DNA of 64,000 nucleotides from DASPHG01 sp963748315 (GCA_963748315.1 CAVVIK010000006.1:1-64000); one strand, 5' to 3'. Positions 12,701 to 20,535 are shown, counted from the first letter of the stretch. Notes: generated by a model not told the origin, from the sequence alone. Numbers and translations: made by a program.

Positions 12701-12803
12701 GATCGCGATCATGCGCGTGAACGGCAAGTTCCCGCCACAGGCCTTCTACGAGGGCGCTGCCCTCGACAGGGTCGTGACCGTGCCGCCCGAACTGGCCGAC
12801 TAG
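9705..12803 (+). CDS. Receptor Ser/Thr kinase with propeller and periplasmic-binding-protein-like sensor
   Basis: 1032 residues from a GTG overlapping the previous stop. Cytoplasmic kinase domain, about 15-275: glycine loop GRGGMGVVY, VALK lysine, HRDVKPANILL catalytic loop, DFG, then LAPEQ. One membrane helix near 289-311 (AIAVAGAVLLVGALVTGIIAL). Outside, about 333-630, repeated GAVWxxxxxxxxxSRIDPxxGxV units of a beta-propeller, then about 640-1030 a type 1 periplasmic-binding fold like branched-chain amino-acid receptors (PDVLIASDFPLTGPGAADVRG, VAVVGTFSSFCAEVEIPIL, YPTGVRNYARSIP). This suggests direct sensing of a small extracellular ligand. Coupling to the SARP gene suggests that the kinase controls that regulator; this is inference. 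Confidence 0.92.
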   Translation: MSSLMEQGTVFARYRVDSVVGRGGMGVVYRATDLSLERPVALKLIAPELAGDKRFRERFLKEPRMAASLDHPNVIPIYEAGEHDGQLYLAMRYVEGSDLKSVLEREGKLPPERAIGILAQVASALDAAHRRGLVHRDVKPANILLDEDGHVYLTDFGITKQLGGASTDTGQMVGTLDYLAPEQIRGETVDGRTDCYSLACVLYECLSGVPPFHRATEAETMWAHMQEPPAPLRAYPALDPVLREALAKERDERQGTCSELINAARDALGIQRAMAEVFAPSRLAEHRRAIAVAGAVLLVGALVTGIIALTGGGDSEAEPLGNGVAQLAPSGGELAGFTGTETIPGNVAVGEGAVWTLTEGEETISRIDPETGEITDTFTSGGQPGELAAGEGALWAGNVGGREFVNAIVSVSRIDPESGEVTRTVKLPGGGGQGVLPTAGLPRIAVGAGAVWAINPDGSVSRIDPDSGRVVARIDFNRQAWTIAAGDEGVWFLSLDAPCAVECITSIDPRRNRVGKTIEFGAGFLWGVAVGGGAVWATDQSEGLLWRIEPGPEPVTRTIDVGRGVTYVSFGDGAPWVGNYVDGTVSRVDPGTNEVATKTAVGTPQALAVGEGAAWVSVAGGTIAGKLPTPPCSAVAAGGETPDVLIASDFPLTGPGAADVRGIEAAIRSVVEQSGFRAGDYSVGYQSCDVSTPETGGFEFRKCASNANAYAHAEQLVAVVGTFSSFCAEVEIPILNRAPDGPLAMISPSNTGPGLTRGPPIAEARGAPDIYYPTGVRNYARSIPREDVQAVADAVLAKDLGLKAVYVVSQIDGDWAKIHGRPFERAAQRLGVTIAGSSDFMSGTEDADDIVNAVAQSGADGVFLAAPLGEGAERVLQSLRARLGNAVTVMTIDVLPASDWLDTVGRDAHGLYISTTDFPSASRYLTPEGERFARDFGVLNSRASYVMTAAQATEAVLDAIARSDGTRESVLAELFDTRIEDGLYGSFRLDDNGDVQPGRIAIMRVNGKFPPQAFYEGAALDRVVTVPPELAD

Positions 12804-14447
12804 TCAGCGCAGCTGCCGCTCGGAGACCTCGTGCAGGGTCGCCTCCTGCCAGTCGTCCGGGTCCGTCTTCTCGAGCCTGAAGCGGGCGGACGGGCCGTCG
12901 AGGTCGAGCGTCGCCACCTGGTTGTCGAACCATGGGCCCTCGTCGATCCGCCAGCGGATGCGCGCAGGCGGCACACCGGCCGCACGGCACAGGACGTTTC
13001 CGATCGCCTGGCCGACGCGCCCGCTCGCGAACCGCACCATCGCCCGCTCACGCGTGCTCAGCCCATTGCGGAACGGCGAGCAGGTGGCTTGATAGACCGC
13101 ACTCTGGGCGCCCACCGATTTCCTGAACGCGACCTCGGCCAGGTAGGCGTGGTGGACGTCCCCCGAGAGCATCACGACGGTCGACGGAGGCTTGCCGTAC
13201 TTCCCCGCCGCGACCTCCTCGAGGACGATCGACATGTTCTCGAAGGAACGCCGGAACGCCGCCCAGTGCTCGAGGTCGAGCCCCTGCCTGACCTTCTCGC
13301 CGAGGCGGCTGGCGAGCTTTCCCCATGCGCCCTCTGTGACCGCCTCGTTCCACGACTCGAGGCCGTGCTCGCCGCCGGGCAGGAGAAACGGCACCGAGCT
13401 CGCGATCAGGAGGTGGTCGAAGTCGCCCTTGAGATGCTCGACGAACCAATCCCACTCCTCGTCGTCGAGCATCTTCCGCTCATCGGGATCCAGTACACGC
13501 CCCGAGCGCGAGTCGAGCACGATCAGGCGGACGTCGCCGTTGTCGCGGCAGTAGCTCCAGCGCGTCCCCTCCGTCTTGCGGTCGTTGTGCAGCGCGAACT
13601 CATGCAGAAGGGATGCCGCGTCGTCGGCCTCGCGCACGCGCGCGTAGATCTTGTCCTCGCGGATGTGCTCGGGCGAGAGGTTCCCGAGGTGCTGGTAGAT
13701 CCAGTAGCTCATGCCGGCGCCGGCGATCCGCTCGTTCCACCAGGGGTGCTGCCGGTACTCCTCGACCCAGGATCGGGAGATGTTCCAGTCGTCGTGGACG
13801 TCGTGGTCGTCCCAGATCATCGGCGTTCGGACGTTCGAGAAGAGCCAGCGGATCCACGGGTCGCCCCACGCCTCCCAGTAGAGGCGCGTGTACTCCTCGA
13901 AGTTCTTCACCTCCTCGCCCGGAGGCTCCGAGGTGTCGCGCTGCGAGCGAATGAACTCGAGCGTCTTCGGCGACACCTCGTCCGCGTACACCTGGTCGCC
14001 GAGCAGCACCAGCATGTCCGGCCACTCGTGGGGTTCCTGGTTGATCATCCTGCGGGCGAGCGCGTAGAGCGCGTCCACCTCGCGCCCGCGCTCGTCGTCC
14101 TCCTTGGACTTCGAGTACGGCGGCTCGTGGGGCAGCGAGACCCGGCACGAGCCGAAGCAGATCTTCATCCGGCCCTGGTGGCCGGTCGTGCGGATGACCG
14201 AGGGCGGTAAGTCCGACCCCGGGTCCGGCCAGCGGGCCTCGCCGTCGAGCTTGACCTCGTACGGGTGCGGCTGGTTCTCCTCCAGGCCGGTGACGTGCAC
14301 GAGCGCGTAGTGGTGGCCCGCGACGTGGAAGGTGCGCTCCGTCGAGCCGAGGATCTCGACCTCGCAGGCGGCATCTGTCTCTACCCAGACGGTCGCCTCC
14401 GTCGCGTCGACGTAGCGGAGCACGGGGCCAAGGACCAGTTCTGGCAT
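12804..14447 (-). CDS. PhoD-like phosphatase / metallophosphoesterase
   Basis: 547 residues. Metal-site motifs of the PhoD family are present in order: FGSCRVS, LGDQVYADEV, WDDHDVHDDWN, VLDSRSGR and SGDVHHAYLAEV. The N-terminal 100 residues (MPELVLGPVLRYVDATEATV onward) form the usual beta-sandwich. Unlike secreted PhoD there is no twin-arginine signal, so a cytoplasmic phosphodiesterase/phosphatase is more likely. The ATG at 14447 is the only start before the conserved region. Its stop abuts the stop of the convergent kinase gene with no base between. Substrate unknown. Confidence 0.88.
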   Translation of the reverse strand: MPELVLGPVLRYVDATEATVWVETDAACEVEILGSTERTFHVAGHHYALVHVTGLEENQPHPYEVKLDGEARWPDPGSDLPPSVIRTTGHQGRMKICFGSCRVSLPHEPPYSKSKEDDERGREVDALYALARRMINQEPHEWPDMLVLLGDQVYADEVSPKTLEFIRSQRDTSEPPGEEVKNFEEYTRLYWEAWGDPWIRWLFSNVRTPMIWDDHDVHDDWNISRSWVEEYRQHPWWNERIAGAGMSYWIYQHLGNLSPEHIREDKIYARVREADDAASLLHEFALHNDRKTEGTRWSYCRDNGDVRLIVLDSRSGRVLDPDERKMLDDEEWDWFVEHLKGDFDHLLIASSVPFLLPGGEHGLESWNEAVTEGAWGKLASRLGEKVRQGLDLEHWAAFRRSFENMSIVLEEVAAGKYGKPPSTVVMLSGDVHHAYLAEVAFRKSVGAQSAVYQATCSPFRNGLSTRERAMVRFASGRVGQAIGNVLCRAAGVPPARIRWRIDEGPWFDNQVATLDLDGPSARFRLEKTDPDDWQEATLHEVSERQLR

Positions 14448-14494
14448 GAAGCTCAAGTACCCCGGGTACGGCCTCGACAAGCGAAGGAGGACGA

Positions 14495-14869
14495 ATGTCT
14501 GAGTCTGCGGAACAGAAGGACGACGCTGCCGAGAAGGCGCAAGCGTCGGAGGAGGAGCAGGACGAGGCCAAGAAGGAGATGGAGGAGCTCGAGGACAGCC
14601 CGCCCGAGAAGCTCGAGGACTGGCCCGACGGCAAGGCCAAGTACGAGACGTTGGGCGGGCCTGAGGGCACGCACACGTACGAGGAGGGCCCGGAGAAGAA
14701 CCTCGGGCCATCAGGTGTGCGCCATCACGACGACGGCTCGGTGTCGATCGACGGCGAGAAGGTCGACAACCCTGACGAGTACAAGGGCGACCCGATTCCC
14801 GGCGGCCCGACCGATCCGAACTCGCCAGACGTAGCGGGCGAGAAGGACGAGAGCGAGGGCGACGGCTAG
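14495..14869 (+). CDS. Small acidic, probably disordered protein, unknown
   Basis: 124 residues, very rich in Glu, Asp, Lys and Gly with no hydrophobic core or membrane segment. Starts MSESAEQKDDAAEKAQASEE and ends in a Gly/Pro/Asp-rich tail. A strong AAGGAGG site precedes the ATG, so it is likely expressed. It is divergent from the PhoD-like gene (47 bases between starts). Its stop shares the four bases CTAG with the stop of the convergent fusion gene. Composition recalls hydrophilin-type stress proteins, but that is only composition. Confidence 0.72.
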   Translation: MSESAEQKDDAAEKAQASEEEQDEAKKEMEELEDSPPEKLEDWPDGKAKYETLGGPEGTHTYEEGPEKNLGPSGVRHHDDGSVSIDGEKVDNPDEYKGDPIPGGPTDPNSPDVAGEKDESEGDG

Positions 14870-16962
14870 GCCGTCGCCTCTTCCTTCTCCTCGTGCTGCT
14901 CCTTGAGCTCGCGCTTGAGGACCTTGCCGGTTGCGTTGCGCGGTAGCTCGTCGATGAACTCGACCTCGCGCGGCACCTTGTAGCGCGCGAGGTTCGACTT
15001 GACGACCTGCTGGATCGACTCCTCGGTCACGCTCGCGCCCTTCTTCTTGACGACGTAGGCCTTCAGCCGCTGGCCGAACTTCTCGTCGTCGACGCCGATG
15101 ACCGCGACCTCGTCGACGCCGTCCTGGCGCGCGATCAAATCCTCGACCTCTTGCGGGAAGACGTTCTCGCCGCCCGACACGATCATGTCGTCGTCGCGGC
15201 CCTCGACGAAGAGCCGGTTCTGGTCGTCGAGGTAGCCAACGTCGCCGCTCGACATGAGCCCGTCGATCATGTCCTTCCCGCCGCCGCCCGTGTAGCCCTC
15301 GAAGAGCATGTCGTTCTTGACGAAGATGCGACCGGTCTCACCGCGCGGCAGCTCGCGGCCATTCTCGTCGTAGATCCGGAGGTCGGTTCCGAGTGGCGGC
15401 TTGCCGGCGGTGCCCGGCGCGGCGCGTAGGTCGGCGGGCGTGGCGATCGTCGCCCAGGCCACCTCGGTCGAGCCGTAGAGGTTGTAGATCACGTCGCCGA
15501 ACTCGTCCATGAACTTGATCGCCAGGTCGCCGGGGAGCGCGGATCCCGACACCGGCACCGTGCGCAGCGTCGAGGTGTCGTACTTCGAGCGCACGTCCTC
15601 GGGCAGTTCGAGGACGCGCTGCAGCATCACCGGGACCATCGGGCACGAGGTGCACTCGTGCTGGGCGATGGCGGACAGCGTGCCCTCCGGGTCGAACTTC
15701 CGCTGCAGGACGTAGGTGGAGTGGAGCGCCATGCCGAGCGTGAAGTGGGCGAACCCCCACGAGTGGAAGAGCGGCGCGGCGATCATCGTGCGCTCACCGG
15801 CCTTCAGCGGGATGCGCGAGAGGAGCGCGATCGCGGGACTGAGGCCGTCGGGCGTCTTCCGCGAGGCCCCCTTCGGCGTGCCCGTGGTGCCGGACGTGAG
15901 GATCACGACGCGGCCGGACTCCGCGGGTGGGACAGGCGCCTCGGTGTCGCCGGACTCGATCAGCTCCTCGAGCGTTGTATCGGGCGGAGAGTCGTCCTCG
16001 ACCCAGGCGATAAAGCGCTTGCGGCGCTTGCCGGCGTCCTCGAGCAGCTCCGTGAATTCCTGGTCGTAGACGATCGCCGTGGGCTTCTCGCGCTGCACGA
16101 CCTCGGTGAGCTGGGGACCGGCGAAGGCAGTGTTGAGGTAGAGGGCGTGTGCACCGATCTTCGACGCCGCGACGGTGGCCTCGATGAAGCCGCGGTGGTT
16201 GCGGCACATGATCGCGACGCCGTCGCCCTCGCCCAGGCCCGCATCGAGCCACGCGTTCGCGAGCGCGTTGGTGCGCTCGTGGACTTCGCCGAACGAGAGC
16301 GTGCCGAGCTCGTCGATGATCGCCGTGTCGTCGGGGCGGAGGGTCGCGTTGATCGTGTAGCCCGCTGCCGGCGTCGACCCGAGCCGCACGAACTGCAACA
16401 GCGCGCGCGTCATTCGGTCCGGCCGCGACGGGCGGGCAAGCCCGGATGTCACTGCCACACGCACGGTCTCGGCCGCCTGGCCGACCAAACCGATCGGGTT
16501 GAACCCGCCTCCCCTGGAGCTCATTTCCTCTCCTTCGATCATCGCCTTGAGGTTCTGCACAGTCCCGCGAAGGTTGCCGCGCACCGTGCGCGCGGACACC
16601 TGGTCGGAGATCATCCCGAGCAGGCCGCCCGGTGCCTGGTACGCGAGCCGCAGCGTGACCTCCGTGGTCCCGTCCTCCTGGCCGCGCAGCCGCCAGCGGC
16701 CGCGCTGGTCGATCCCGGTGATGCTGGTCCACGCCATGTCGCAGCACTCGTCCCACTCGACGACCTCGACCAAGCCGCCGACCTCGGCCGAGCCGGCGCG
16801 CATCCGCATCGTGTAGCGCGCGCCGAGGCCGCGGTCCTTCTCGCCCTCCGGCTCCCAGCGCGTGATCGAGTCGGCGAAGTTGGGGTACTGCTCCGGGTCG
16901 GTGACGATCGCCCAGATCTCCTCCGGGGACGCGTCGATCCTGACGCTCTCTTCGATCCGCAT
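14866..16962 (-). CDS. Fusion of SRPBCC domain and acyl-CoA synthetase (AMP-forming)
   Basis: 698 residues. Residues 1-145 are a START/SRPBCC ligand-binding domain (MRIEESVRIDASPEEIWAIV, YPNFADSITRWEPEG). From about 170 an ANL-superfamily ligase follows: ILTSGTTGTPKG (about 352-363), LYGSTEVAW, SSGDVGYLD, GRDDDMIVSGGENVFPQEVE, and the catalytic lysine in RNATGKVLKREL near the end. The ligase would activate a fatty or other carboxylic acid to acyl-AMP and then acyl-CoA; the fused SRPBCC domain may bind the lipid substrate. The joint region (EEMSSRGGGFNPIGLVGQAA) has an internal Met, so a second start is possible. The stop overlaps the upstream neighbour by TGATG with the acyltransferase gene. 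Confidence 0.9.
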   Translation of the reverse strand: MRIEESVRIDASPEEIWAIVTDPEQYPNFADSITRWEPEGEKDRGLGARYTMRMRAGSAEVGGLVEVVEWDECCDMAWTSITGIDQRGRWRLRGQEDGTTEVTLRLAYQAPGGLLGMISDQVSARTVRGNLRGTVQNLKAMIEGEEMSSRGGGFNPIGLVGQAAETVRVAVTSGLARPSRPDRMTRALLQFVRLGSTPAAGYTINATLRPDDTAIIDELGTLSFGEVHERTNALANAWLDAGLGEGDGVAIMCRNHRGFIEATVAASKIGAHALYLNTAFAGPQLTEVVQREKPTAIVYDQEFTELLEDAGKRRKRFIAWVEDDSPPDTTLEELIESGDTEAPVPPAESGRVVILTSGTTGTPKGASRKTPDGLSPAIALLSRIPLKAGERTMIAAPLFHSWGFAHFTLGMALHSTYVLQRKFDPEGTLSAIAQHECTSCPMVPVMLQRVLELPEDVRSKYDTSTLRTVPVSGSALPGDLAIKFMDEFGDVIYNLYGSTEVAWATIATPADLRAAPGTAGKPPLGTDLRIYDENGRELPRGETGRIFVKNDMLFEGYTGGGGKDMIDGLMSSGDVGYLDDQNRLFVEGRDDDMIVSGGENVFPQEVEDLIARQDGVDEVAVIGVDDEKFGQRLKAYVVKKKGASVTEESIQQVVKSNLARYKVPREVEFIDELPRNATGKVLKRELKEQHEEKEEATA

Positions 16963-17912
16963 CAGCCGATTACTGGAAGCCGCCGCTCTTCGGCGAGCGC
17001 GGTGAGCGTGCTCTGCATCCGTCCGAGTATCGCGTCGTAGACCTCATCGAGGTCGGGGTTCGAGCCGAACTCCTCGCGGATGTCGATCGGGTCGAGCACC
17101 TGGATCGTGATCTTCGCCGGCAGCGGGAAGTGGCCGAGCATGTCGCCGACGTTGACGCCCCACGGAAGCGCGAGCGAGATCGGCAGGACCTTCAGGCGTA
17201 GCAGGCGGTCGAGGCCGAAGAGGCGGGCGAGCCGCTCCCCGCGGGACAGGAAGAGCGCTGTCTCCTGCCCGCCGATCGCGACGACGGGCACGATCGGCAC
17301 CTTCTTGCGCAGTGCAAGCCGGATCCAGCCCTGGCGGCCGTCGAAGTCGACCTTCGCCGAGTCCCAGATCGGGCGGTGGACCTCGTAGTCGCCGCCGGGG
17401 TAGACGAGCAGCGCCGCGCCCGTGTCGAGCGCCTTCTCGGCGTTCTGCGGCGACGCCGCGACGGTGCCGAACTTGCGCAGGCCTCCGAGGCCGGGCATCG
17501 CGAGCACCAGGTTGTGGGCGAGCTGGAAGAAGCGGCGCTCGACGCCGAAGTGGGTGGTGAAGGCGAGGGTGAAGACGTGCGTGTCGGGCGTGAGATTGCC
17601 GCCCGAGTGGTTGCCCACCAGGAGGACCGGACCGCTCGCGGGAATGCGGTCGAGTCCGCGCACGTCGGCGCGGAAGTAGTAGCTCGCGAGCATCCAGAGG
17701 CCCGGCAGGGTCTCGCGGATGTAGTCGGTGTCGCGCTCGTCGAGGTCGGCCTTCGGAATGCGCGACTGGGCGAGCGAGGAGATTGCCTTCGCGAGACGGG
17801 ATCCGAGCTCGACGGCGGACAGCCCGCCGTTCTCCGCAGCCTGCGGATCGCCACCGTTGGGCGAGGAGCCGTTGGCGCTCTGCCTCGTGCTTTGTGTGCT
17901 CTCCGTCGCCAT
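16962..17912 (-). CDS. Lysophospholipid acyltransferase family protein
   Basis: 316 residues. LPLAT-type acyltransferase: GPVLLVGNHSGGNLTPD, FGTVAASPQNAEKALDTGAA, LVYPGGDYEVHRP and VPIVPVVAIGGQE. The catalytic His and Asp are seven residues apart (HSGGNLTPD) rather than the four of classical PlsC; the same NHSGG form occurs in a subgroup of these enzymes. Expected to acylate a glycerol or lipid acceptor at the membrane. ATG at 17912 is chosen for the GGGAGAGGT site in front; a longer reading to 17975 exists. Its stop overlaps the start of the acyl-CoA ligase fusion, which would supply activated acyl chains. Confidence 0.85.
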   Translation of the reverse strand: MATESTQSTRQSANGSSPNGGDPQAAENGGLSAVELGSRLAKAISSLAQSRIPKADLDERDTDYIRETLPGLWMLASYYFRADVRGLDRIPASGPVLLVGNHSGGNLTPDTHVFTLAFTTHFGVERRFFQLAHNLVLAMPGLGGLRKFGTVAASPQNAEKALDTGAALLVYPGGDYEVHRPIWDSAKVDFDGRQGWIRLALRKKVPIVPVVAIGGQETALFLSRGERLARLFGLDRLLRLKVLPISLALPWGVNVGDMLGHFPLPAKITIQVLDPIDIREEFGSNPDLDEVYDAILGRMQSTLTALAEERRLPVIG

Positions 17913-17947
17913 ACCTCTCCCCAGAGGCTTGCCCGGGGTTGGAGAGC

Positions 17948-19000
17948 TTACGCCCGCGCGCCTATCCGAGGCCACGTATCCGGCGGGCCGGGCGGCCTGG
18001 CGAGCTTGTGCGGCTCGCCCGCGGGCAGGTCGCGCAGCAGCTCGCGAACACCCGGCTCGCGCAGGTGGCGCCCGACTGTCTCGATCGCCGTCTGGATCAC
18101 GCGATTGCGGTTACGGGTGGCCATCAGGTTGGCGCCCATCACGGCGTGGTCCTCGTCGGTGGGCTGAACCAGGACCACCTTCTTGCCGACGCCGCGAAGG
18201 GCCTTCGCCTCGCTGCCGAGCACGCGGCCTGACGTGCGGCGGAAGAAGTGCGCGATCTGGTGGGCCGGGTTCCACGCCTGCGGCGGGTGGAGCGACGACG
18301 TCGGGTTCAGGCAGATGACGAGGTCGGGCGGCTCGTCGCGGAGGATGTCGAGGTTGGAGGTGGACCACACGCCGCCATCGACATAGCGCTTGCCGGCGAT
18401 CGTGACCGGCCGGTAGAAGCCCGGGATCGCGCAGGAGGCAGCGACGGCGTCGGCGATGTCGGCCGGTGGCGCGCCCCGCTTGCCGAACACGACGCGGCGG
18501 CCGGTCGCGTAATCGCACGCGATCACCCAGAGATTCGGGTGGTCCGGCCAGGTGCCGGACTGGGCGCGGCGGATCGTGTCCTTGATCGGCTCGTTCGAGA
18601 TCAGCCCCTCGGGCAGGAGGCCGCAGATGACCGCGGTCGGCGTGCGCGGCCCGGGGCGCGCGAGGCCGTGCTTGATCAGCGAGAACGAGCCGGGGCCGAC
18701 GCGCGGGAAGCCCTTGGCGAGCCGGAACACAGCGCCGCCGGAGCGATCGGCGTCTCGGGCTGCGCGGCCGTCCGGCCCCGACAGGCCGTCGAAGACCTCG
18801 CCCGCAGAGTGGGCGACCATGAACCACGGCGGGATCCCGGACGCGAGCAGGGAGCCCATCAGCGAGCCGGCCGAGGTGCCGACGATGTAGTCGGCGCTGG
18901 CGGGGTCCCATCCCGTTTCGCGCGCGAGGGCCTCGAGCCCACCCGTCAGCCAGGCGCCGCCCATGACCCCGCCCGCCCCGAGTACGAGTCCGACCTTCAC
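17948..19000 (-). CDS. Patatin-like phospholipase
   Basis: 350 residues from a GTG at 19000. Motifs: glycine-rich oxyanion loop VLGAGGVMGGAWLTGGLEAL, nucleophile elbow GTSAGSLMG (Ser about residue 45), and the catalytic Asp in DGGVWSTSN. A Ser-Asp dyad lipid acyl hydrolase, cytoplasmic or membrane-associated. The start overlaps the stop of the L,D-transpeptidase gene (GTGA), and an acyltransferase plus acyl-CoA ligase follow, which points to lipid remodelling. The first in-frame ATG lies well inside the conserved core, so GTG is preferred. Confidence 0.9.
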   Translation of the reverse strand: MKVGLVLGAGGVMGGAWLTGGLEALARETGWDPASADYIVGTSAGSLMGSLLASGIPPWFMVAHSAGEVFDGLSGPDGRAARDADRSGGAVFRLAKGFPRVGPGSFSLIKHGLARPGPRTPTAVICGLLPEGLISNEPIKDTIRRAQSGTWPDHPNLWVIACDYATGRRVVFGKRGAPPADIADAVAASCAIPGFYRPVTIAGKRYVDGGVWSTSNLDILRDEPPDLVICLNPTSSLHPPQAWNPAHQIAHFFRRTSGRVLGSEAKALRGVGKKVVLVQPTDEDHAVMGANLMATRNRNRVIQTAIETVGRHLREPGVRELLRDLPAGEPHKLARPPGPPDTWPRIGARA

Positions 19001-19728
19001 CGGGTGATGAATACAGGAGCGCCAACGGGCACGTCGCGCATGAGGACCCGGAGGTCGGTGTCGCTGGCACGCAGGCATCCGTTCGACGCGGCTTGACCGA
19101 TCGTCTCCGGTTGAGTCGTGCCGTGGATGGCGATTCGGTCGCCCCCGGCCCAGCCCGCGGGCAGGTTCGGCTGGCGCGCCGACAACGGGATGATGCAGCA
19201 GCCGTAGGGGCCGTCCGGGAAACGGCTGGCCGGAAGCTTGTCGGTGACCTGGAAGCGGCCGGGCGGCGTCTCGGTTCCGGCGCGGCCGACCGCGATCGGG
19301 ATTTCGCGCACGGTCTTCCGACCCCGGCGAAGGTCGATCTCCGTGTTCGAGAGCGAGACGCGCAGTGAGTAGCGCGTGCGGGTGAGGTCGAGCGAGTCGG
19401 GGTCGTTCGGGATCCAGCCCATCTCGTCGTTCGCGAACACGGGACTGTGGACGCCGAGCCAGCGGCGTTTGTCGCGGACCTTCGCGATGCCGAGCGTGCG
19501 GGGTTCGCCGAACGGCGTCTCCGTGCGAAGCCACGCCGTCGGGCGGCCGTTTGGCCGGTCGTAGGCGAGGACGTCCTCGCGCACGCGCGCGAGAAGGTAA
19601 CCGCGGCCGGGCGGGAGCTTGCCGGGCTTGTTGGAGACCGGGGGCAGCGGCTCGCGCTGGACGTGCACATCTGTATCGCCGCACCCGGCGAGCGCCGCGG
19701 CGATCACTGCGAAAACGATCCTCCTCAC
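18997..19728 (-). CDS. L,D-transpeptidase (YkuD) lipoprotein
   Basis: 243 residues. A lipobox (VFAVIAAALAGC) predicts an anchored lipoprotein. The C-terminal half is a YkuD catalytic domain: TPPGRFQVTDKL, YGCCIIPLS, IAIHGTTQPETIG and the Cys motif SNGCLRASD. Such enzymes make 3-3 peptidoglycan cross-links or attach proteins to the wall. Residues 35-115 may form an SH3-like wall-binding part. GTG start at 19728; the gene is followed by the patatin gene with a four-base overlap. Confidence 0.9.
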   Translation of the reverse strand: MRRIVFAVIAAALAGCGDTDVHVQREPLPPVSNKPGKLPPGRGYLLARVREDVLAYDRPNGRPTAWLRTETPFGEPRTLGIAKVRDKRRWLGVHSPVFANDEMGWIPNDPDSLDLTRTRYSLRVSLSNTEIDLRRGRKTVREIPIAVGRAGTETPPGRFQVTDKLPASRFPDGPYGCCIIPLSARQPNLPAGWAGGDRIAIHGTTQPETIGQAASNGCLRASDTDLRVLMRDVPVGAPVFITR

Positions 19729-19732
19729 GTTT

Positions 19733-20098
19733 CTAAGGATCGAGATCTACGCGGACCGTCATCGGCTCGGTCTTCATGACGCGCACGGTCGCGGCGTTCA
19801 GCTTCGCCATGTAGGGCTCGCGCTGGCGCGCGCGCCAGTCGTCCTCGGGCAGCGGCGTCGCCGTGCCCGTCCGCCAGCGGCCACCGCATTTCACGCGCAC
19901 GCGCGGGTTCGCGCGGAGGTTCTTCACGTATGAGGCTCTTTCGCCGTGCTCGGCGACGATCCAGAAAGTGTCGCCGTCGAGCCCCTTGCCCACCGGGTTG
20001 CGGCGCGGCTCGCCGCTCTTGCGCCCGGTCGTCTCGATGATGCACGTGCCGGGGAACGGGAGGCCGACGCGATGGAGCGTCTTGACCACCGGATTCAC
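19733..20098 (-). CDS. Deazaflavin (F420)-type nitroreductase family protein
   Basis: 121 residues from GTG at 20098. The pattern CIIETTGRKSGEPRRNPV, DGDTFWIVAEHG and YVKNLRANPRVRVKCGGRWR is that of the F420H2-dependent Ddn/DUF385 split-barrel family in actinobacteria. Enzymes of this family reduce quinones or nitro compounds using F420; whether F420 or FMN binds here cannot be told. The start is uncertain: the frame is open upstream and a few more N-terminal residues (QRISTAAAKYL) look coding but have no standard start codon. Confidence 0.8.
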   Translation of the reverse strand: MNPVVKTLHRVGLPFPGTCIIETTGRKSGEPRRNPVGKGLDGDTFWIVAEHGERASYVKNLRANPRVRVKCGGRWRTGTATPLPEDDWRARQREPYMAKLNAATVRVMKTEPMTVRVDLDP

Positions 20099-20142
20099 GA
20101 GGTACTTCGCCGCGGCGGTGCTGATTCGTTGCTTGTCGATGT

Positions 20143-20535
20143 CTACTCCCGCAGCCCGGCGGCCTCATGGGCCTGGTCGGGATTGTTGAAGTAGTCGAGA
20201 CGGGCTATGAGCCCGTCGTCGAACGTGAACAGGATCGCGTCGCGCCGCTCCATCTCGATGCCGCTGCCGCCGCCCTTGGTGTGGAGCTTCAGCTCGACGA
20301 CGACCTTGTCGCCGGCGTCGATGAACACGTCGGGCTCGGCCGTGTAGCTCTCCCACGCCTCGCCCCAGTCTTGAAGCCACCTCGCATAGCCGGCGTGGCC
20401 CCGGTAATCGCCGGCGTCCGGTATGTCGTGGTCGAAAACCTGGACGTCGGGATGGATGTCCTCCCATGCGGGCGTGCCGGTACGTATGAACTTGTCGAGC
20501 CCGCGCTGGAGGCGCTCCACGTTCTCCTGAGACAT
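20143..20535 (-). CDS. NTF2/SnoaL-like protein
   Basis: 130 residues from the ATG at 20535 (MSQENVERLQRGLDKFIRTG). Features of the NTF2-like cone fold: DIHPDVQVFDHDIPDAGDYR, GYARWLQDWGEAWESY, and the sheet ending DAILFTFDDGLIARLDYFNN. Many actinobacterial members are annotated as nuclear transport factor 2-like or SnoaL-like with unknown substrates. The frame is open further upstream through a tRNA gene, which cannot be coding. Leads a possible minus-strand operon toward the F420-type protein. Confidence 0.82.
   Translation of the reverse strand: MSQENVERLQRGLDKFIRTGTPAWEDIHPDVQVFDHDIPDAGDYRGHAGYARWLQDWGEAWESYTAEPDVFIDAGDKVVVELKLHTKGGGSGIEMERRDAILFTFDDGLIARLDYFNNPDQAHEAAGLRE

Noticed and set aside
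12831..14210. 459-codon plus-strand frame opposite the PhoD-like gene
   Set aside because: Antisense shadow; the minus strand carries all PhoD motifs in order.
15658..17040. 460-codon plus-strand frame opposite the SRPBCC-ligase fusion
   Set aside because: Antisense shadow with biased composition and no recognisable domain.
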